A DNA stretch of 64,000 nucleotides from Mycolicibacterium pyrenivorans (GCF_025821625.1 NZ_JACKSH010000185.1:1-64000), one strand, 5' to 3'. Shown: positions 1-8,278, counted from the stretch's first letter. Notes: generated from the sequence alone by a model not told the origin. Numbers and translations: made by a program.

Positions 1-2
1 CC

Positions 3-671
3 CGGGCCGGTGCGGCGGTCCTCGTCACCGACATCAACGGCGACGCGGCCGCCGCGGTGGCCGAACGCATCCGCACCGCGGGGGGCAAAGCCGACAGCGC
101 CGCGCTGGACGTCGCCGACCGCGCGTCCGCCGACGCCGCTGCCGAGCAGGCGGCCGGCCTCGGCGGGGGGACGCTGCACATCCTGGTGAACAACGCGGGT
201 GTCACGGCCCCCGCGATGTTCCCCAAGCTGACCGACGAGACGTTCCGCCTGACCTTCGACATCCATGTGATGGGGACCTTCCATTGCACGCAGGCGGCGC
301 TGCCGTACCTGCCGACCGACGGCACCGGCCGCGTCATCAACGTGACATCGTCGGCAGGCATCACCGGCACGCTCGGCCAGGTGAACTATTCCGCGGCCAA
401 GGCGGGCATCATCGGCTTCACCAAGTCGCTGGCCCGCGAGCTCGCGGGCAAGAACATCCTCGTCAACGCCCTCGCGCCGCTGGCCGCCACGCCGATGACC
501 GAGACCATCCGCACCAACGAGAAGTTCGCGGCCAACATGATGGCGCGAATCCCGTTGAAGCGCTGGGCGGAACCCGACGAGGTCGCGGGTGCGTTCGTCT
601 TCCTGGCATCCGACGCCGCGTCCTACATCACGGGCCAGGTGCTGCCGGTCGACGGCGGCATGGTGATTTGA
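3..671 (+). CDS. SDR-family oxidoreductase, 5' end outside the window
   Basis: The reading frame is open from base 3, and the first residues (RAGAAVLVTDINGDAA) match the second beta strand of an SDR Rossmann fold. The glycine-rich start and the true start codon therefore lie upstream. Visible landmarks are the NNAG motif, the catalytic Ser in VTSSAG, the YSAAK catalytic Tyr/Lys pair and the C-terminal GQVLPVDGG. The family oxidises or reduces alcohols and ketones with NAD(P). Position ahead of CoA transferase, hydratase, thiolase and dehydrogenase genes suggests a 3-hydroxyacyl-CoA dehydrogenase or FabG-like step. The tnpB element now separates it from those genes. Confidence 0.88.
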   Translation, partial: RAGAAVLVTDINGDAAAAVAERIRTAGGKADSAALDVADRASADAAAEQAAGLGGGTLHILVNNAGVTAPAMFPKLTDETFRLTFDIHVMGTFHCTQAALPYLPTDGTGRVINVTSSAGITGTLGQVNYSAAKAGIIGFTKSLARELAGKNILVNALAPLAATPMTETIRTNEKFAANMMARIPLKRWAEPDEVAGAFVFLASDAASYITGQVLPVDGGMVI

Positions 672-715
672 CGTCCTCCGCTGAGCGGCCAGCAGATTAC
701 GACCCGGCTGCCTAC

Positions 716-1900
716 CTATGCAGCAGGAGAGCTGAGTTGAGGTTCACGGTTCGTAGACCGGCTAGCGCCAAGGTCTCCCCGTGCTGTCACCGCCCGTCCG
801 GCGGCGATGTTGCGTGCGGCGTTCACGTCAGCATTGCATGGCCCTGCGTCGCAGGAATCACACTCGAAAACCGCTTGGCTCTCGCGGTTCCCGGGTGCGA
901 CGTGCCCGCACGCCGAGCATCGTTGCGACGTGTACGCGGCCGGAACCTGCTCGACCCGACCCGAAGCTTTGTGCTGCAACCGCTCGGCCAACAGGCCCCA
1001 TCCGCTTCGTCTGATGCCACGGTTGAGGCTGCGCTTGTTAGCCACGTGCACACCAGGGTGCTCGACCGTTCCGCGCGCTGCCCGGGTCATAGACCGCACG
1101 TCAAGTGCTTCGAGGCGGATCGTATCGAAGCGGCGCGCAATGTCCGTGGTTGCCTTTTCGACCCAGTCCTTGCGCCGATCGCTTTCACGCGCATTGAGCT
1201 TCGCGATCGCGAGCCTCGTGCGTACCCGTCGCTTGGAGCCGCGCTCGGCGCGCGCGAGGCGTCGCTGCAACACCTTCAACCGCTTCGACTCACCTGGGGT
1301 AAGACTGGGGGCGTGCAACAGTTCACCGGTCGACAATGCCGCCGACACCACAACACCACGGTCAATACCCACCACACTGCCCAGGCCCGGACCCGCGATC
1401 GGATCGGGGATGTGGGCGAAGGATATAAACCAGCGGCCGGCCCGATCTCGGGTAACCCGGTACGACTTAGCATCCGGTGGGACCGGCCGCGAAAGACGGA
1501 AACGCACCCAGCCGATCTTGGGCACCCGTACGCGACCGAACCTGCGATTAAGGCGCTCGATGTGGTGCGGTTTCACCGCGACCTGCCGGAATCCTTCGTG
1601 TACAACGGCTTTACGCCATGTCGGGCGGCGGTGTGTTCCGGCGAAAAAGTTTCTCATCGCCTGGGCGAAGTCACGCAACGCCTGCTGCTGCACGGTGTGC
1701 GACCCGGCTGCGAGCCAGTCGTACTCGGCACGGATAGAGGTCAGCTGAGCGCATTGCTCGTTAAAGCCTGGCGCGCGGCGTCCGGGCTGCCAGTACCGTT
1801 GCTGCTCGACGGCCAGGTTCCATATGTAGCGGGCTTGGCGACAATACTCGGTCAACACCACAGCCTGCTCGTCGGAAGGAAGCAGTCGATATCGCGTCAT
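716..1900 (-). CDS. tnpB: TnpB, RNA-guided RuvC nuclease of an insertion element
   Basis: TnpB proteins are RuvC-like endonucleases guided by an RNA made from the element's own end, and are ancestors of Cas12. The 394-residue protein shows the order expected: an N-terminal segment (MTRYRLLPSDEQ), a RuvC-I Asp in GIDRGV, a RuvC-II Glu in RLEALDVRSM, a zinc ribbon with CSACGH and CDSCD, and a RuvC-III Asp in NADVNAARNI, so all three acidic residues are present. The frame stays open upstream to 2011, but the conserved protein starts at the ATG at 1898-1900. It lies opposite to the flanking catabolic genes. Confidence 0.9.
   Translation of the reverse strand: MTRYRLLPSDEQAVVLTEYCRQARYIWNLAVEQQRYWQPGRRAPGFNEQCAQLTSIRAEYDWLAAGSHTVQQQALRDFAQAMRNFFAGTHRRPTWRKAVVHEGFRQVAVKPHHIERLNRRFGRVRVPKIGWVRFRLSRPVPPDAKSYRVTRDRAGRWFISFAHIPDPIAGPGLGSVVGIDRGVVVSAALSTGELLHAPSLTPGESKRLKVLQRRLARAERGSKRRVRTRLAIAKLNARESDRRKDWVEKATTDIARRFDTIRLEALDVRSMTRAARGTVEHPGVHVANKRSLNRGIRRSGWGLLAERLQHKASGRVEQVPAAYTSQRCSACGHVAPGNRESQAVFECDSCDAGPCNADVNAARNIAAGRAVTARGDLGASRSTNREPQLSSPAA
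756..775. repeat. Hairpin repeat, left copy, inside the tnpB 3' end
   Basis: GACCGGCTAGCGCCAAGGTC can pair GACC with GGTC around a short loop. It is a near copy, in the same orientation, of 1959-1977 on the other side of tnpB. Paired terminal hairpins of this kind are typical of IS200/IS605 and IS607 ends. Its position inside the 3' coding end also fits the region where tnpB mRNA and guide RNA overlap. Confidence 0.45.
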
Positions 1901-1958
1901 GTCAGCAACATAAACGCCACCTCTGACAAGTCGCCGGAGGTCGAGGTAGCCCTTTCTC

Positions 1959-1977
1959 GACCGGCTAGAGCCAGGTC
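1959..1977. repeat. Hairpin repeat, right copy, upstream of tnpB
   Basis: GACCGGCTAGAGCCAGGTC forms a strong stem (GACC-GGCT against AGCC-GGTC with one bulged A). It matches the copy at 756-775 in sequence and orientation. It sits between the tnpB start and the CoA transferase start and is flanked by two copies of GTCGAGGTARCCC. Confidence 0.45.
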
Positions 1978-1998
1978 TTTCTCTGTCGAGGTAACCCG

Positions 1999-3231
1999 AT
2001 GACTCATTCATCGCAGGCCCCCCTGTCCGGCGTCACCGTCGTCGCCATGGAACAGGCCGTCGCCGCGCCGATGTGCACCAGGGTGCTCGCCGACTTCGGT
2101 GCCCGCGTCATCAAGGTGGAGAACCCCAACGGGGGGGACTTCGCGCGTGACTACGACGACGTCGTCAACGGCCCCGGCGGTCTCGCGGCGCACTTCGTGT
2201 GGTGCAACCGCGGCAAGGAGTCGGTGACGTTGAACACCAAGTCACCCGCGGGAATGGAGTTGCTGCACCGACTGCTGGACCGCGCCGACGCGTTCGTGTC
2301 CAACCTCGCTCCTGGCGCGACCGCACGGTTGGGCATCGCTCCGGCCGACCTCGCCGTGCGGCACCCCCAGGTCATCCCCGTCGAGATCGACGGATACGGA
2401 CCCGGGGGGCCGATATCGCACAAGCGTGCCTACGACCTCCTGGTGCAGGCGGAGTCGGGCTCGTGCGCGATCACCGGTTATCCCGGCATGCCCGCAAAAC
2501 CCGGGCCCGCGATGGCCGACTTCAGCACGGGTCTGTACGCCGCCATCTCGATACTGGCGCTGTTGTTCGGCCGCAGCAACCGGCCTGCCGGGGCTGGGAC
2601 TTTCAGGGCACCGGCCGTCGAACTGAGCCTGTTCGACGTGATGACCGACGTGATGGGCTATGCGCTCACCTATACCCAGCATTCCGGGATCGACCAGCAA
2701 CCGCTCGGCGTCGGCTCGCCTGCCGTGGCGCCGTACGGCGCGTTCCCCACGCGCGACGGTCAGACCGTCGTTCTCGGCACCACGAACGACCGCGAATGGC
2801 AACGGGTCGCCCGGGAGATCATCGACCGCCTCGACCTCGCCGACGACCCGCGGTTCGCCACCAACTCCAGCCGCTGCGCGCACCGGGAGATCCTCGACGA
2901 GGCCATCGGCGCGTGGTGTGCCCGCCACGATCTTGCCGACATCCAGAAGACCGCCGACGAAGCAGGGATCGGCAACTCCCGCTACAACGTCCCCAGCGAA
3001 GTGGTCGTGCATCCGCAACTGACGGCTCGTGACAGATGGCGGACCGTCGCCACCCCCCGCGGCGACATCCAGGCGTTGCGGCCGCCGCCGGTGATCAGCG
3101 ACTTCGAGCAGCCGATGGGTGCGGTGCCCGGCCTGGGACAGCACACCGACGCCGTGCTGGGCGAACTCGGCGTGACACCAGAGGAATTGGTCCGGCTGCG
3201 GGCCGAGGGCGCGATCGGACCGGCCTACTGA
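1999..3231 (+). CDS. CaiB/BaiF family (class III) CoA transferase
   Basis: Class III CoA transferases move CoA between carboxylic acids through an aspartyl-CoA intermediate. The 410-residue length is typical. The N-terminal LSGVTVVAMEQAVAAPMCTR, the LADFGARVIKVE strand, the NRGKESVTLN motif and the proposed nucleophilic Asp in PAMADFSTG are all visible. The ATG at 1999 lies just after the tnpB element, with GAGGTA about 6 bases upstream as a ribosome site. The stop TGA overlaps the ATG at 3231 of the hydratase gene by one base, so the two are co-translated. It likely activates a catabolic acid for the downstream steps. Confidence 0.9.
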   Translation: MTHSSQAPLSGVTVVAMEQAVAAPMCTRVLADFGARVIKVENPNGGDFARDYDDVVNGPGGLAAHFVWCNRGKESVTLNTKSPAGMELLHRLLDRADAFVSNLAPGATARLGIAPADLAVRHPQVIPVEIDGYGPGGPISHKRAYDLLVQAESGSCAITGYPGMPAKPGPAMADFSTGLYAAISILALLFGRSNRPAGAGTFRAPAVELSLFDVMTDVMGYALTYTQHSGIDQQPLGVGSPAVAPYGAFPTRDGQTVVLGTTNDREWQRVAREIIDRLDLADDPRFATNSSRCAHREILDEAIGAWCARHDLADIQKTADEAGIGNSRYNVPSEVVVHPQLTARDRWRTVATPRGDIQALRPPPVISDFEQPMGAVPGLGQHTDAVLGELGVTPEELVRLRAEGAIGPAY

Positions 3232-3284
3232 TGTCCAATTCCTCCTCGCGTCCGGAGATGTCCAATTCCTCCTCGCGTCCGGAG
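3231..3284 (+). repeat. 27-bp exact tandem duplication carrying a start codon
   Basis: Two identical 27-base units (3231-3257 and 3258-3284) begin ATGTCCAATTCC and end CGTCCGGAG. Each encodes MSNSSSRPE in frame with the hydratase, so three in-frame ATGs (3231, 3258, 3285) precede the conserved protein. The duplication covers the translation start region at the CoA transferase/hydratase junction. Confidence 0.9.
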
Positions 3285-4088
3285 ATGGCTCGCGATCAGG
3301 TGCTGCTGTCGTCGGACCGCGACGGAGTGCGCACGCTGACGCTCAACCGGCCCCAACGCAAGAATGCCCTGGACGCTCGGCTGTGGGTGGCGCTCGCCGA
3401 CGCGCTTCGCGACCTCAAACGCGACCGGGACGTGCGCACGGTGGTGCTCACCGGCGCAGGCGGGGCGTTCTGCTCCGGTGCCGACATCGCCACCGGTGAG
3501 GACGTCCACCCGCGCTACAAGCTGGACCGGCTCACCGACGTCGCATTGGCGCTGCACGAACTCGCGGTGCCGACCATCGCCAAGGTCACCGGCGTCGCCG
3601 TCGGCGCGGGCTGGAATCTGGCGCTGGGCTGCGACCTCGTCGTGGCCACGCCCGAATCGCGCTTCTGCCAGATCTTCGCCAAGCGGGGCCTGTCGGTGGA
3701 CCTCGGCGGATCCTGGCTGCTGCCCAAGCTCGTCGGACTGCAGCAGGCCAAGCGGCTGGTGCTGCTGGCCGACATGATCGGCGCCGAGGAGGCGCACGCA
3801 CTCGGCCTGGTCACCTGGGTGAAGGCCGCTGACGAGATCGACGCCTTCGTCGAGGCCCTGGCCCGCCGGCTGGCATCCGGGCCGCCGTTCGCGCTGGCGC
3901 AGAGCAAGGCGCTGCTCAACGACGGAGCCAACGCCACCCTGCGGGAGGCGTTGGCCAACGAGGCCAGGGCGCAGCCGGGTAACTTCGCAACCACAGACTC
4001 AGCGGAGGCCTACTCGGCGTTCGCCGCCAAGCGGGACCCGGAGTTCACGGGTCGATGGGCCGTCACGCCCAGATCGGAGCAGAGATAA
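3231..4088 (+). CDS. Enoyl-CoA hydratase/isomerase (crotonase) family protein
   Basis: The protein has crotonase landmarks: LNRPQRKNALDARLW near the N-terminus, the oxyanion-hole motif GAGGAFCSGADI, and the second active-site loop RGLSVDLGGSWLLPKLVG. It probably hydrates an enoyl-CoA made by the dehydrogenase two genes downstream. The start is uncertain. ATG 3231 overlaps the upstream stop, while ATG 3285 gives the standard family N-terminus (MARDQVLL); a 27-bp duplication supplies the extra 18 residues. Its TAA stop overlaps the thiolase ATG at 4088. Confidence 0.88.
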   Translation: MSNSSSRPEMSNSSSRPEMARDQVLLSSDRDGVRTLTLNRPQRKNALDARLWVALADALRDLKRDRDVRTVVLTGAGGAFCSGADIATGEDVHPRYKLDRLTDVALALHELAVPTIAKVTGVAVGAGWNLALGCDLVVATPESRFCQIFAKRGLSVDLGGSWLLPKLVGLQQAKRLVLLADMIGAEEAHALGLVTWVKAADEIDAFVEALARRLASGPPFALAQSKALLNDGANATLREALANEARAQPGNFATTDSAEAYSAFAAKRDPEFTGRWAVTPRSEQR

Positions 4089-5260
4089 TGCGGGAAACAG
4101 TCATCGTCGGAGCCGTGCGCACACCCGTCGGAAAGCGCAACGGCGGCCTCGCCGACCAACACGCCGCGGACCTTTCGGCGGTGGTGCTCAACGAACTCGT
4201 CGAACGCACCGGCGTCGACCCCGACATCATCGACGACGTCATCTGGGGATGCGTGTCCCAGGTGGGGGACCAGTCGAGCAACATCGGCCGGTACTCCGTG
4301 CTCGCCGCAGGCTGGCCCGAACACATCCCCGGCACCACGGTGAACCGGGCCTGCGGATCGAGTCAGCAGGCGCTCGACTTCGCCGTGCAGGCAGTCATGT
4401 CAGGGCAGCAGGACGTGGTGGTGGCCGGGGGAGTGGAGGTGATGAGCAGGGTGCCGCTGGGAGCGGCACGCGCCACCGGGATGCCGTACGGGCCGAAAGT
4501 CCTTGCCCGCTATGACGACTTCTCGTTCAATCAGGGCATCTCGGCCGAGATGATCTCTAAAAAGTGGGGTTTCTCGCGGACCCGGCTCGACGAATACTCC
4601 GCGCAGTCGCACGAGCGCGCGGCCGCCGCCCAGGACGCCGGCGCGTTCAAGGACCAGATCGTGCCGGTCTTCACTCAGGCTGCGGACGCGAGGAGCAATT
4701 CAGGCGGAAGTGTGGTCACCGACGACGAGGGGATCCGTCGTGGCACGACACCGGAGAAGCTCGCCGCACTCAAGCCGGCGTTCACCGAGGACGGCGTGAT
4801 CCACGCGGGCAATTCGTCGCAGATCTCCGACGGCGCCGCGGCCCTGCTCGTCATGACCGCAGAGAACGCGGTGACGCTCGGCGTGACCCCACTGGCGCGC
4901 TACCGCGCCGGCGCCGTCACGGGCGCCGATCCGAAGCTGATGCTGACCGGGCCCATCCCGGCGACCGAGAAGGTCCTGCACAAGGCCGGCGTCGGCCTGT
5001 CCGAGGTCGGCGTGTTCGAGGTGAACGAGGCGTTCGCTCCCGTCCCGCTGGCGTGGCTGGCCGACACCGGCGCCGACGAAGCCAAGCTCAACCCGCTCGG
5101 TGGTGCCATCGCGCTGGGCCACCCGCTCGGTGCGTCGGGCGCGGTGCTCATGACGCGGATGATTCATCACATGCGGGACAACGGAATTCGCTTCGGGTTG
5201 CAGACCATGTGCGAGGGCGGCGGCACCGCCAACGCCACGCTGGTCGAGCTCATCGCTTAA
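4088..5260 (+). CDS. Thiolase (acetyl-CoA C-acyltransferase)
   Basis: A 390-residue thiolase that cleaves 3-oxoacyl-CoA with free CoA. The acyl-accepting Cys is in NRACGSSQQ near residue 88, the catalytic His in GHPLGASGA, and the second Cys in CEGGGTANA at the C-terminus, so the active site is intact. VNEAFAPVP is also typical. The ATG at 4088 overlaps the preceding TAA and matches the family start MRETVIVGAVRTP. Its place between a hydratase and an acyl-CoA dehydrogenase marks the operon as a beta-oxidation set. Confidence 0.93.
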   Translation: MRETVIVGAVRTPVGKRNGGLADQHAADLSAVVLNELVERTGVDPDIIDDVIWGCVSQVGDQSSNIGRYSVLAAGWPEHIPGTTVNRACGSSQQALDFAVQAVMSGQQDVVVAGGVEVMSRVPLGAARATGMPYGPKVLARYDDFSFNQGISAEMISKKWGFSRTRLDEYSAQSHERAAAAQDAGAFKDQIVPVFTQAADARSNSGGSVVTDDEGIRRGTTPEKLAALKPAFTEDGVIHAGNSSQISDGAAALLVMTAENAVTLGVTPLARYRAGAVTGADPKLMLTGPIPATEKVLHKAGVGLSEVGVFEVNEAFAPVPLAWLADTGADEAKLNPLGGAIALGHPLGASGAVLMTRMIHHMRDNGIRFGLQTMCEGGGTANATLVELIA

Positions 5261-5273
5261 CGAGGAGATTGCA

Positions 5274-6434
5274 GTGCGCCGAGATCTGTTCACCGAAGAC
5301 CACGAGGCATTCCGCGAACTCGCCCGCGACTTCGTCGAGAAGGAGGTCGTTCCCCACTATCCGCAGTGGGAGAAGGGCGGCCGGATGCCGCGCGAGGTCT
5401 TCGAGCAGATGGGCTCGCTCGGGATGCTCGGGATGGCCATCCCCGAGGAGTACGGCGGCGCGGGCATGCCCGACTACCGCTACAACGTGGTGCTGCAGGA
5501 AGAAGCGGCCCGCGCGCTGGTCACCCTGTCGACGGTGCGCACGCAACTCGAGGTGATCCTGCCGTACTTCCTGCACTACGCCGACGCGGAGCAGCGCGAG
5601 CGTTGGTTCCCCGGGTTGGCGGCGGGCACGTTGCTGACCGCCATCGCGATGACCGAACCCGGCACCGGATCCGACCTCGCCGGAATGCGGACCACCGCGG
5701 TGCGTGACGGCTCGGGGGACGACGCAGACTGGATCGTCAACGGCGCCAAGACATTCATCACCGGCGGTATGCAGGCCGACCTGGTGATCGTCGTCGCCCG
5801 GACGTCCACCGACCCCGAAAACCGCCGCAAGGGCTTGACGCTTCTTGTCGTCGAGGACGGCATGGAGGGTTTCACCCGCGGCCGTGAACTGGAGAAGATG
5901 GGCTGCAAGGTGCAGGACACCGCGGAGCTGTCGTTCGTCGACGTGCGGGTCCCCGCCTCGAATGTGCTGGGGGAGGTGGACGAGGCGTTCGGCTATCTCG
6001 GCCACAACCTCTCGCAGGAGAGGCTGACCGTCGCGGTCGGGTCGGTCGCCCAGGCCCGCTCGGCGATCGCTGCGGCGATCGACTACACGAAGGACCGCAA
6101 GGCCTTCGGCACGCCGGTGGCATCGTTCCAGAACACCAAGTTCGAGCTCGCCGCCTGCTCGACGGATGTCGAGGCCGGGCAGGCGATGCTGGACCGGGCG
6201 ATTGCGCTGCACGTCGAGGGCGAGCTCTCCGGCGCCGACGCGGCCAGGGTCAAGCTGTTCTGCACCGAGATGCAGCAGCGGGTCGTCGACCGGTGCCTGC
6301 AGCTGTTCGGCGGCTACGGCTACATGATGGAGTATCCGATCGCCCGGCTGTACACCGATGCCCGGGTGGCCCGCATCTATGCGGGTACCAGCGAGGTGAT
6401 GAAGGTGATGATCGCGAAGTCGCTCGGCCTGTAG
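5274..6434 (+). CDS. Acyl-CoA dehydrogenase
   Basis: A FAD enzyme of 386 residues that forms 2-enoyl-CoA. Motifs include the flavin-binding AMTEPGTGSDLAG and the C-terminal GGYGYMMEYPIAR. The site of the medium-chain catalytic Glu is Ala (IYAGTSEV), and a Glu is present in SQERLTVAVG, the place used by isovaleryl- and long-chain-type enzymes. This points to a branched or long acyl group rather than a medium straight chain. The GTG start at 5274 has AACGAGGAG upstream. It is the last gene of the operon. Confidence 0.9.
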   Translation: MRRDLFTEDHEAFRELARDFVEKEVVPHYPQWEKGGRMPREVFEQMGSLGMLGMAIPEEYGGAGMPDYRYNVVLQEEAARALVTLSTVRTQLEVILPYFLHYADAEQRERWFPGLAAGTLLTAIAMTEPGTGSDLAGMRTTAVRDGSGDDADWIVNGAKTFITGGMQADLVIVVARTSTDPENRRKGLTLLVVEDGMEGFTRGRELEKMGCKVQDTAELSFVDVRVPASNVLGEVDEAFGYLGHNLSQERLTVAVGSVAQARSAIAAAIDYTKDRKAFGTPVASFQNTKFELAACSTDVEAGQAMLDRAIALHVEGELSGADAARVKLFCTEMQQRVVDRCLQLFGGYGYMMEYPIARLYTDARVARIYAGTSEVMKVMIAKSLGL

Positions 6435-6572
6435 CGACGGGCGTCGATTTCGCAGTGCCAAGCCCGCGGGTGCTGCAGTATCAACCCCGCGGGTGTTTAG
6501 GGCTGACCCGGAGGTGGCACACCCGCTGCGGCGATCCGTGCGGATCGCATCGTGGCGTTAGGGGTGCTGGGT

Positions 6573-7424
6573 GTGACTGCAACAGGACGCACGACGGCCG
6601 TGGCCGCGGTCCTCATGCTCTTCCTGTCCTTCGGCCATGCCTCGGCGTCGGCGCTTCCCGGCGGTGACTTTCCCGATGCGGTGACGGTCGCCGGACTTCA
6701 GCGCAGCTACCTCGTCCATGTCCCCGCCGGAATCGAACAACCGAACGGTCTGGTGATCAACCTGCACGGCGCCGGCATGACCGGAGGGCAGCAGGCGGCG
6801 GCGACGAACTACAACGCCATCGCCGACCAGCACGGGTTCGTTGTTGCCTATCCCGACGGCATCGACCTGAGCTGGGCCGACGGGCGCGGTGCCTCGGTAC
6901 CCGACCGTCAGGGAGTCGACGACGTCGGCTTCCTCGTGGCGCTCGTCGATCGGCTCACCCACGATTTCGGCATCGACCGCGGCCGGGTCTTCGCCACGGG
7001 GATGTCGGCGGGTGCGTTCATGGCCAACCGGCTGGCTTGCGAGCGGGCCGATGTCGTGGCCGCGATCGCGCCGATCGCGGGGACACTGGGATCCACGTTC
7101 CCGTGTGCCCCGTCGCGACCCGTTTCGGTCCTCGCCGTGCACGGGACCGGCGATCAGGTGGTGCCATTCGTCGGTGGGCCGATGCTCGGTCGCGGCGGAC
7201 CAAGTGACATCGTGGGTGCGCCGGCGCTGGCCCAGCGGTGGCGCGAACTCGACGCATGCCCGGCGCCCATCGAGGATTCCCCGGCGCCCGCGGTGCGCCG
7301 CTTCACCGCGTCGGGTTGCGCTGACGGTACCGAGGTCGCCCTCGTTCAGGTCGACGGCGGAGGTCACACCTGGCTCGACGCGTCGCCGGCCAGCGCGCAG
7401 TTCTTCGCCACCCACGGCAGGTGA
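6573..7424 (+). CDS. Secreted PHB-depolymerase-type esterase (LpqC-like)
   Basis: The N-terminus is a signal peptide (hydrophobic AAVLMLFLSF, then ASASA cleavage region), with no lipobox Cys visible. The mature part has the esterase/depolymerase fold markers: oxyanion segment INLHGAGMTGGQQ, nucleophile elbow GMSAGAF, Asp region GTGDQVVPF and His in GGGHTWLD. It probably hydrolyses an ester polymer or glycoside-linked acyl ester outside the cell. GTG 6573 is preferred because AGGGG lies 8 bases upstream; GTGs at 6552 and 6564 are alternatives. It is separated from the upstream operon by 138 bases. Confidence 0.8.
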   Translation: MTATGRTTAVAAVLMLFLSFGHASASALPGGDFPDAVTVAGLQRSYLVHVPAGIEQPNGLVINLHGAGMTGGQQAAATNYNAIADQHGFVVAYPDGIDLSWADGRGASVPDRQGVDDVGFLVALVDRLTHDFGIDRGRVFATGMSAGAFMANRLACERADVVAAIAPIAGTLGSTFPCAPSRPVSVLAVHGTGDQVVPFVGGPMLGRGGPSDIVGAPALAQRWRELDACPAPIEDSPAPAVRRFTASGCADGTEVALVQVDGGGHTWLDASPASAQFFATHGR

Positions 7425-7520
7425 AGACGCGCTCCGGCGGCGCCTACATCACGAACCGGTATGGCTTTCGGCACCGGGGGCTGCAGGCCCTGCCCGGCAG
7501 GCCTGTCCTGCCCGATTCGG

Positions 7521-7610
7521 TTACGGAGCGAATATTTCCTGGGCCGCATCGAGCAGCAGGCTCGGGGTGCGCTCGATCCGTCTCTGCCACGTCCGCCAAT
7601 TTTCATGCAT
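7521..7610 (-). pseudogene. Remnant of a TetR-family regulator gene (N-terminal piece)
   Basis: Reading the minus strand from ATG 7610 gives 29 residues ending in a TAA. The run IERTPSLLLDAAQEIF matches the first helix of TetR proteins and closely resembles LERTRSLLLDAAEQVF in the intact regulator at 22559. The helix-turn-helix and ligand domain are missing. AGGA precedes the ATG, and a palindromic operator sits just upstream, between this remnant and the divergent gene at 7744. This looks like the stump of a local repressor, but the match is short. Confidence 0.4.
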
Positions 7611-7613
7611 TCC

Positions 7614-7628
7614 TGTATTTGAAATACA
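7614..7628. promoter_or_regulatory. Perfect 15-bp palindrome, probable TetR operator
   Basis: TGTATTTGAAATACA has 7-base arms around a central G. It lies between the minus-strand tetR remnant and the plus-strand gene at 7744, next to TATATT at 7635-7640 that could be a -10 element. Position and symmetry suggest an operator for the regulator that has been lost. Confidence 0.5.
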
Positions 7629-7743
7629 AAGACGTATATTCTCGGCAGGGGGTTGTGACGTCGCTGCGCACCAACCCCGGTCATCGTTTCTCCCAAACCG
7701 CCGATCATGAAGTGTCTCAATGGATCAGAAGGAGTCTCCTGCA

Positions 7744-8268
7744 ATGAAGCTGGAAGATCGCATCGCCAAACACCGCCGGATGGCCGAGAGCTACCGAGAC
7801 AAATATGTGCTGCAGAAGGTCCAGGACGGTGAAGCCTATGACGAGTGGGTGTTCACCGACGATGCTGTGTACACCTCGCCGTACTTCGTCGCCGAACAGG
7901 AGCTGGTCCTCAAAGACGTGGCGACGCACTGGGATACCGCCGCCACGGTGGAGGCCAAGGCGTACGGCATCACCTTCCCCGACTGGAAGCCCGTCGGCCA
8001 CAAGTTCTGGCCGGCCGAGAACGGCTTCGTCATGCGTTATCGCTGGGAGGGGACCAACGTCAACGACGGCAAGGTCATGGGCTTCTACTCAATCAGCTTC
8101 GTCGAGACCAACGAGGAAGCCGAGATCGTGCACTGGTCGACCTACGTCAACGACGAGGAGTACGGCCCGTTCCTGGAGGCGGCCATCGGGGCGCGGGGTC
8201 CATTCCACGGAGATGAGTACATGCAGGCTCTGGCAAAGCACTTCGAGAAGCACGGACTCAGTTTCTGA
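7744..8268 (+). CDS. NTF2-like/SnoaL-like domain protein
   Basis: A 174-residue soluble protein with features of the NTF2-like fold: an N-terminal helix (MKLEDRIAKHRRMAESYRDKYVLQ), then VFTDDAVYTSPYF and WPAENGFVMRYRWEGTN. The fold occurs in ketosteroid isomerase, polyketide cyclases and dehydratases. No specific catalytic Asp pair could be assigned. AAGGAG at 7727-7732 sets the ATG at 7744, 9 bases downstream, over the ATG at 7720. It is isolated, with a palindromic operator upstream. Confidence 0.6.
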   Translation: MKLEDRIAKHRRMAESYRDKYVLQKVQDGEAYDEWVFTDDAVYTSPYFVAEQELVLKDVATHWDTAATVEAKAYGITFPDWKPVGHKFWPAENGFVMRYRWEGTNVNDGKVMGFYSISFVETNEEAEIVHWSTYVNDEEYGPFLEAAIGARGPFHGDEYMQALAKHFEKHGLSF

Positions 8269-8278
8269 GGACACGACG

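Larger units (their letters stand above)
672..1998 (-). mobile_element. Lone tnpB-type insertion element (IS200/IS605 or IS607 group), approximate limits
   Basis: A tnpB gene fills the gap between the SDR and CoA transferase genes, which look like members of one operon. No transposase gene (tnpA, Y1 or serine recombinase) accompanies it, so the element is either a non-autonomous tnpB unit or a remnant. GACCGGCTAG-type hairpins occur near both sides (756-775 and 1959-1977), and the 13-mer GTCGAGGTARCCC occurs at 1940-1952 and 1985-1997. Exact ends cannot be set without an empty-site relative. A guide (omega) RNA would be expected from the 3' end of tnpB toward base 672. Confidence 0.6.
7425..7743. 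other. Intergenic region with gene remnant and operator
   Basis: No intact gene is supported here. The right half is AT-rich for this genome and holds a perfect 15-bp palindrome (7614-7628). On the minus strand it holds a short reading frame resembling a TetR N-terminus (7521-7610). The rest (7425-7520 and 7630-7720) shows no recognisable feature. AAGGAG at 7727-7732 is the ribosome site of the next gene. Confidence 0.6.

Noticed and set aside
284..2002. A 572-codon plus-strand frame across the SDR and tnpB genes
   Set aside because: It is an overlapping open frame due to high GC; its residues are Arg/Ala/Pro-rich and match no family, while tnpB on the minus strand has all catalytic motifs.
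6463..6493. CCCGCGGG palindromes after the acyl-CoA dehydrogenase gene as operator or terminator
   Set aside because: They are short GC-only palindromes, common by chance at this base composition, and no stem longer than 8 bases or promoter-like sequence is linked to them.
7421..7747. A 108-codon plus-strand reading frame between the esterase and NTF2-like genes
   Set aside because: It has no ribosome site, its composition is unlike a protein, and it runs over the operator and AT-rich stretch.
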